NCBI GenBank assembly: GCA_023053685.1
Contig: JALIGW010000001.1
Span: 226,313,434 to 226,377,433, forward strand
DNA from: Diadophis punctatus similis
Taxonomy: Eukaryota; Chordata; Lepidosauria; Squamata; Dipsadidae
Direction of reading: 5' to 3'
DNA: 64,000 nucleotides
Part shown: positions 52,101 to 58,100 of the stretch, one piece after another
How positions within the stretch are numbered: the first letter of the stretch is position 1
Layout: each line of letters starts with the position of its first letter
Program-made: the position numbers and the translations under genes
Notes under the pieces: model-generated
Told to the model about the DNA's origin: nothing
What the model saw: the letters and a program-made list of their open reading frames with translations, nothing else
Database searches by the model: none

Positions 52101-55100
52101 AATCAATTTATTTATTTATTTAATTTGTTTGTCAAACATGTACAAGATAGTAGGTGTTTGTATGAATATACGCATAGAAGTACAGATAAATGAGGACAAT
52201 AGGACAGTAAGACAGGGACGGTAGGCACAGTGGTGCGCTTATGCACGCCCCTTACAGACCTCTTAGGAATGGGGTGAGGTCGACTGTAGACAGTCTGAGG
52301 TTAAAGTTTTGGAGGTTTGGGGAAGAAACCACAGAGTCAGGTAGAGCATTCCAGGCATTAATCACTCTGTTGCTGAAGTCGTATTTTCTGCAGTCGAGTT
52401 TGGAGCGGTTTACATTAAGTTTGTATCTATTACATGCTCGTGTATTGTTGCGGTTGAAGCTGAAGTAATCATTGACAGGAAGGACATTTTGGTATATGAT
52501 TTTATGAACTATATTTAGATCAGATCGAAGGCAACGTAGTTGTAAATTGTCTAATCCCAATATTTCAAATCTGGTGGGATAAGGTATTCTATTGCGAGCA
52601 GAGGAGTGGAGGACTCTTCTTGTGAAATATTTCTGGACTCTCTCGATTGTATTAATGTCCGATATTCAGTGCGGGTTCCAGACAGGTGAGCTGCATTCAA
52701 GAATTGGTCTAACAAATGTTTTGTATGCTCTGGTTAGCAGTGTAATATTGCCAGAGAAGAAACTACGCAAGTTTAGATTAACAACTCTTAGTGCCTTTTT
52801 GGCATTGTTGTTACAGTGGGCTCTGGCACTTAGGTCATTAGATATGAGTACTTCAAGGTCTTTGACAGAGTGAAGGTCGTCTACAAGGTTGTGTCCTTCA
52901 AGCTTGTATTTTGTGTTCTGATTCTTTTTGCCAATGTGTAAGACAGAGTATTTGTTGGTTGAGATTTGAAGTTGCCAGTTGTTTGACGATTCTGATACAT
53001 GGTCAAGGTCTTTTTGAAGGGTAGCAGCATTGTCGGTGGTGTTAAATAGTTTAACATCATCGGTGAAGAGAATGCAGTTGCTTATAATATGATCAGAAAG
53101 GTCATTTATGTAAAGTATGAAGAGTATTGGTCCTAGAACACTGCCTTGAGGGACACCACTGTTGATAGGTGCAGGATTTGATAGGGCACTCCCTATTTTA
53201 ACCACTTGTTGTCTGTTTGACAGGAATGCAGTTATCCAATCATGTAGGGATCCAGAGATGCCATAAGATTTTAGTTTCAGAAGTAGTTTGTTGTGTACCA
53301 CTGAATCAAAGGCTTTACAAAAGTCTATGTAAATTGTGTCTATTGTTTTACCCTGATCAAGTTGTGTAGTCCATATGTTTTTGCAGTGTAGGAGTTGCAG
53401 ATTACAGGATAATTTTTTTCTGAAACCAAATTGTTTGTTAGAGAGTAGGTTGTTAGTTTCTAAGTGGAGGGTAATGGATTGGTTTATGATTGATTCCATG
53501 ACTTTGTAGGTGACGCAACACAAAGTGATTGGTCTGTAATTTTAAACTTTACTTGGATCTCCTTTTTTGAAGATAGGGATGACTGTGGCTAGTGACCATA
53601 AGTTGGGTAAGGGGCTAGTCCTGAAGGATTTTTCAAAACTTTTGCTTAGAGGTTTAGCTAAGGTTGTGGAGAGCTTTTTTAAAGAAGAATGCACATAGTC
53701 CATCAGGTCCAATAGATAGAGATGGCTTTAGGTTGTGTAATGCCTTTCTAACATTATCTTCTGTAAAATCGATTTGTGTTAGATCGTTGTAGTTATTTGT
53801 GGTACAACTAGGAAATATTGGGCATGAGCCATTGCTGTTTATAAAGACTGAGCCGAAGAATGTGTTAAAGAGGTTGGGTTTAATGATTTCATCATTATAG
53901 TCTTTACCATTTGGTCCTTTGAGGGGTGGGATAGATCTTGAGTCTTTGAGTTGATTGTTTACAAAGTTATAGAAGGCGCATGTGGATTTCGTGCGCAGAA
54001 GATTTTCTTCTTGATTGATGTGATAATTGGTGCATTCGGTCTTTATTTGGTGGCACAGATTTTTGTAGCAGCTTTTAAAGTTAGCAACGTAGCCTGTTTT
54101 ATTTTTTCGCCAAAGAGATCTTTTTTTTGATTGGAGCTTCTTTATTTTTATGGGTAATTTATTTTTCTTGGTTTTGGTGATTATTAGTGGTACATATAGT
54201 TTAATGACTCTTTGGATTTCGAGCAAAAAGATATTGTAGTAGTCTTCAGCAGTATTACAGCCAGAGAATAATGTTTGCCAATCAAGAGATGAGAGGTCGG
54301 CGTCTATGATATCATAGTTGGCTTTTTAAAAGTTGTAATTGGTTATCCCATCATTATGGTGGTTTCTGTAAGGACATATATTGAGACAAAAGTCAATCAT
54401 GCTGTGGTCACTGTTGGAAAATGGTTCTTTTATTTGTAGTCCGTAAATTGAGTGTAAACTGTTGCAAAAGATGAGATTGAGACAATTGGTGAGTCAAGTA
54501 TTGTTTGTTACTAGTTGATCAAGCCCTAGATTGGTAGTAGCATTGTAAAGGGTTGAATGTATGGGTTCAGTTGTACATTCATTTAGGGTCCAGTTAATAT
54601 GAGGTAGGTTTCGGTCACCAAGAAATATAAGAGTGTATGGGTAGGAGGCTGCCCATATTAGCAGTGAGGTTAACTTGTTTGCATGTGTAATGTCGTAATC
54701 AGGGGCTCTATAACATAGTAGGAAGCGAAGTGTGGTATTTAAGGTCAGTTCACAGATGATGGTTTCTGGAAGACCGAGTTCGTGTTTAACTTGCACATTT
54801 TTTAGGTTCAGTGATTTTTTTATAGAAGATTGCAACTCCACCTCCTCTAGGGGTTTCACGATCGGATCGGTAAACATGATAGTCTCTTACTGTGATAATG
54901 GAGTCGGAGATGGATGTGTTCAGCCTAATTCAAGTACAACTTGTATATAATCTCTGTTATGATTTATTAAAAATCAAACAGTCTGAGGTTGCTTTTATTA
55001 TTGAAGAACTGAAAAGTCTAATCATCTCACATAATTTAAAAAGTGATTCACAGTTTTTGATTTTTTTTCCCTGAGAAAGAATGAATGTAGCAAGGTGTTA

Positions 55101-58100
55101 TATTTACCACTATTTGTCTCCTGAGAGCGAAATTATAAATTTATTCATAGCAAAATTGTGGCAAAATTGTTTTATTGACATAGTATGTGAGATTAAGGGA
55201 CGTGGTGGCTCAGTGGCTAAGACACTGACCTTGTTGATCAAAAGTTCGGAGTTCAGCAGATCAAATCCCTAGTGCCGTGTAATGGGGTGAGCTCCCGTTA
55301 CTTGTCCCAGTTTCTGCCAATCTAGCAGTTCGAAAGCATGTAAAAAATTCAAGTAGAAAAAATAGGGACCATATTTGGTGGGAAGATAATGGCGTTCCGT
55401 GTGTCTTCGGCATTTAGTCATGCCGGCCACATGACCACGGAAACGTCTTTGGACAGCGCTGGCTCTTCGACTTAGAAACAGAGATGAGCACCGCCCCCTA
55501 GCACATATGTGCGAGGGGAATCTTTACCTTTACCTATGTGCTTAGATTATAAGTATTAATGCCTGTGTTTAAATTATTGTGTTTATTTGACTTTATTCCC
55601 AGGCAAATGCACATTTAATTATAGCCTTAACTTAGATTCTTAGGAAAAAAGTTATTATTTTAATAAAGAAAATGCTTTAAACCTTTATTAATTATTTCTA
55701 AGGCATACATTTTCAGCTGTGGTTGATGGGAAGTACGGTAATCATTTGGAAAATGTTTTTAAAATAGGTGAAATAATTTCACCTGCAATTCAAAGAAATT
55801 ATTAAACTAATTACAAATATATCAAAAACTAATTATTTATGCTTAAAGTTAGTTTATTTCATATCTGAATTGTACTTTTGGCTTCCAAACACATGCAAGA
55901 ATCTGTGACATAGGTTGGCTTTTTTTCTTTTTTTGGTGGTACCTTTGAGCCAATCTGGACTCCTAGCAACTTCCTGAACAAGTCCATGAAACCTTGGCAA
56001 GATTTTTGGAAGTGGTTTGTCCTTGCCTTCTTCCTAGGGCTGAGAGAGATTGACTGGTCCAAGGTCACCCAATTAGCTTCATGTCTAAAGTGAGAGTAGA
56101 ACTCACACTCTCAATTTCTAGACTGGTGTCTTAATCACTACACTGAATTGGCTTTCTGAGACAAATTTAACTAATGCAATATTAAGCTATCCAAAAACAA
56201 AACGATCAGAACAACGTTTTTTTTAGCTTATAAACACAAAAGTAAGAGTTAAAGGGACAGCATATATAAATCTCTGTTTAGTTTTTTAAAATTATTTTGG
56301 AAATGTTCAGAGATAACTGAAGAGAATGAATATTGAGAAATTTTGTGTTTCAATATTTTATAAATCTGCTCATCTATTGGATGTTTTACAATAAATTCAG
56401 TTGGCTTTCAAATGTTTTTGTCTTCTCTTCAATATATAGGAACCTTGGAACACATTTTTGCTTCAGAACATAGCAGCCAAGGCACATTAATAAGCAATAT
56501 AGTAAGTATGTTTATTGCATTTATTCAGAAATATGCATGTATAAGGATTTCTAGGTCATCATGTCAGCCTGCTTTGGGTGATAGGTGAAGACTAAAGCTA
56601 CAAAATTAAAAGAAAACTTGCTTGTTTCATCTTCCCAGCATGATTTGGGAGAGCTCCTTATAGAATAGAGTTAGAGTTAGAGTGAATAGAATAGAATAGA
56701 ATAGAATAGAATAGAATAGAATAGAATAGAATAGAATAGAAAAGAAAAGAAAAGAAAAGAAAAGAAAAGAAAAGAAAAGAAAAGAAAATTTTATTGGCCA
56801 AGTGTGATTGGACACATAAGGGATTTCTCTTGGTCATATGCTCTCAGTGTACATAAAATAAAAGATACGTTCGTCAAGAACCATAAGGTACAACACTTAA
56901 TGATAGTCCAGGTATAAATAAGCAATCAAATCATATTAGGAACCAATCAATATAAATTGTAAGGATACAAGCAACAAAGTTACAGTCATACAATCGTTAG
57001 TGGGAGGAGATGGGTGATGGGAACGATAAGAAGATTAATAGTAGTGCAGACTTAGTAAATAGTTTGACAGTGTTGAGGGAATTATTTATTTAGCAGAGTG
57101 ATGGCGTTCGGGAAAAAACTGTTCTTGTGTCTAGTTGTTCTGGTGTACAGTGCTCTATAGCGTCGTTTTGAGGGTAGGAGTTGAAATAGTTTATGTCCAG
57201 GGTGTGAGGGGTCTGTAAATATTTTCACAGCCCTCTTTTTGACTCGTGCAGTATACAGGTCCTCAATGGAAAGCAGGTTGGTAGCAATTGTTTTTTCTAC
57301 AGTTCTAATTATCCTCTGAAGTCTATGTCTGTCTTGTTGGGGGCAGAGCTTGCCTGGGCTCTCCGCCATCCCAGAACTGTGCTGCGCCAGGGAGTTTACC
57401 TGTGCGGCCGCGGTGCCAGCACAAGCGGCGGCGGGAGAGCACACACTGCCCTTCGGGGGGGGGGCGTCATGGGCTGGATGCGGGAAGTAGGACCCGAGGC
57501 GGAGGGGAAGGCAAGCGGGCGGCGGGCGGCCAAAGGCACCACGAAAGCCGAGCACGGAAGCTGAGCGCGCCAGGCCCAAAATGCGAGTGAGCCTCGCCAG
57601 GTCCCCTCCAAGGCCAAGCATAGTGGGTCTCCCCCCCGCCGCCAGCGTTGGCTTACCTTCTAATCCTCCGCCGGTGTATTCAGCATGCCCATCATACCAA
57701 CGGACCCAGCACGTTGATAAGGCTGACGGCGGCAGCCCCAGAACATCAGCCTGACTCCCGGAGCACCACTGCGGCGGCGCCATTCACTTTCTTCCTTCTC
57801 CTGTTGTGATATGAAAGCAAATGGTGCCGCCACAGTGGTGCTCCAGGAGGGCAGGCAGTACGCATGTGCAGCAGCCCTGGGACATCTGCCTGGCACCTGC
57901 CCTCCTGGAGCACCACCGCCACCTCCGTCGACCCTCTCAGCCCCAGAGCAGCGGCTGCGCCCCCACCAAGGGCTGCCCACCCACCTACTGGCCAGGCCAG
58001 GCTGGACGCTGACCTCAAAAGGCAAGCGGGCATGGGGGACCACCGGGAAGGCCGTGTGGAAGGCAGGCAAGAATGGCAGGGCTGCGGGGAAGGGAGTAGG

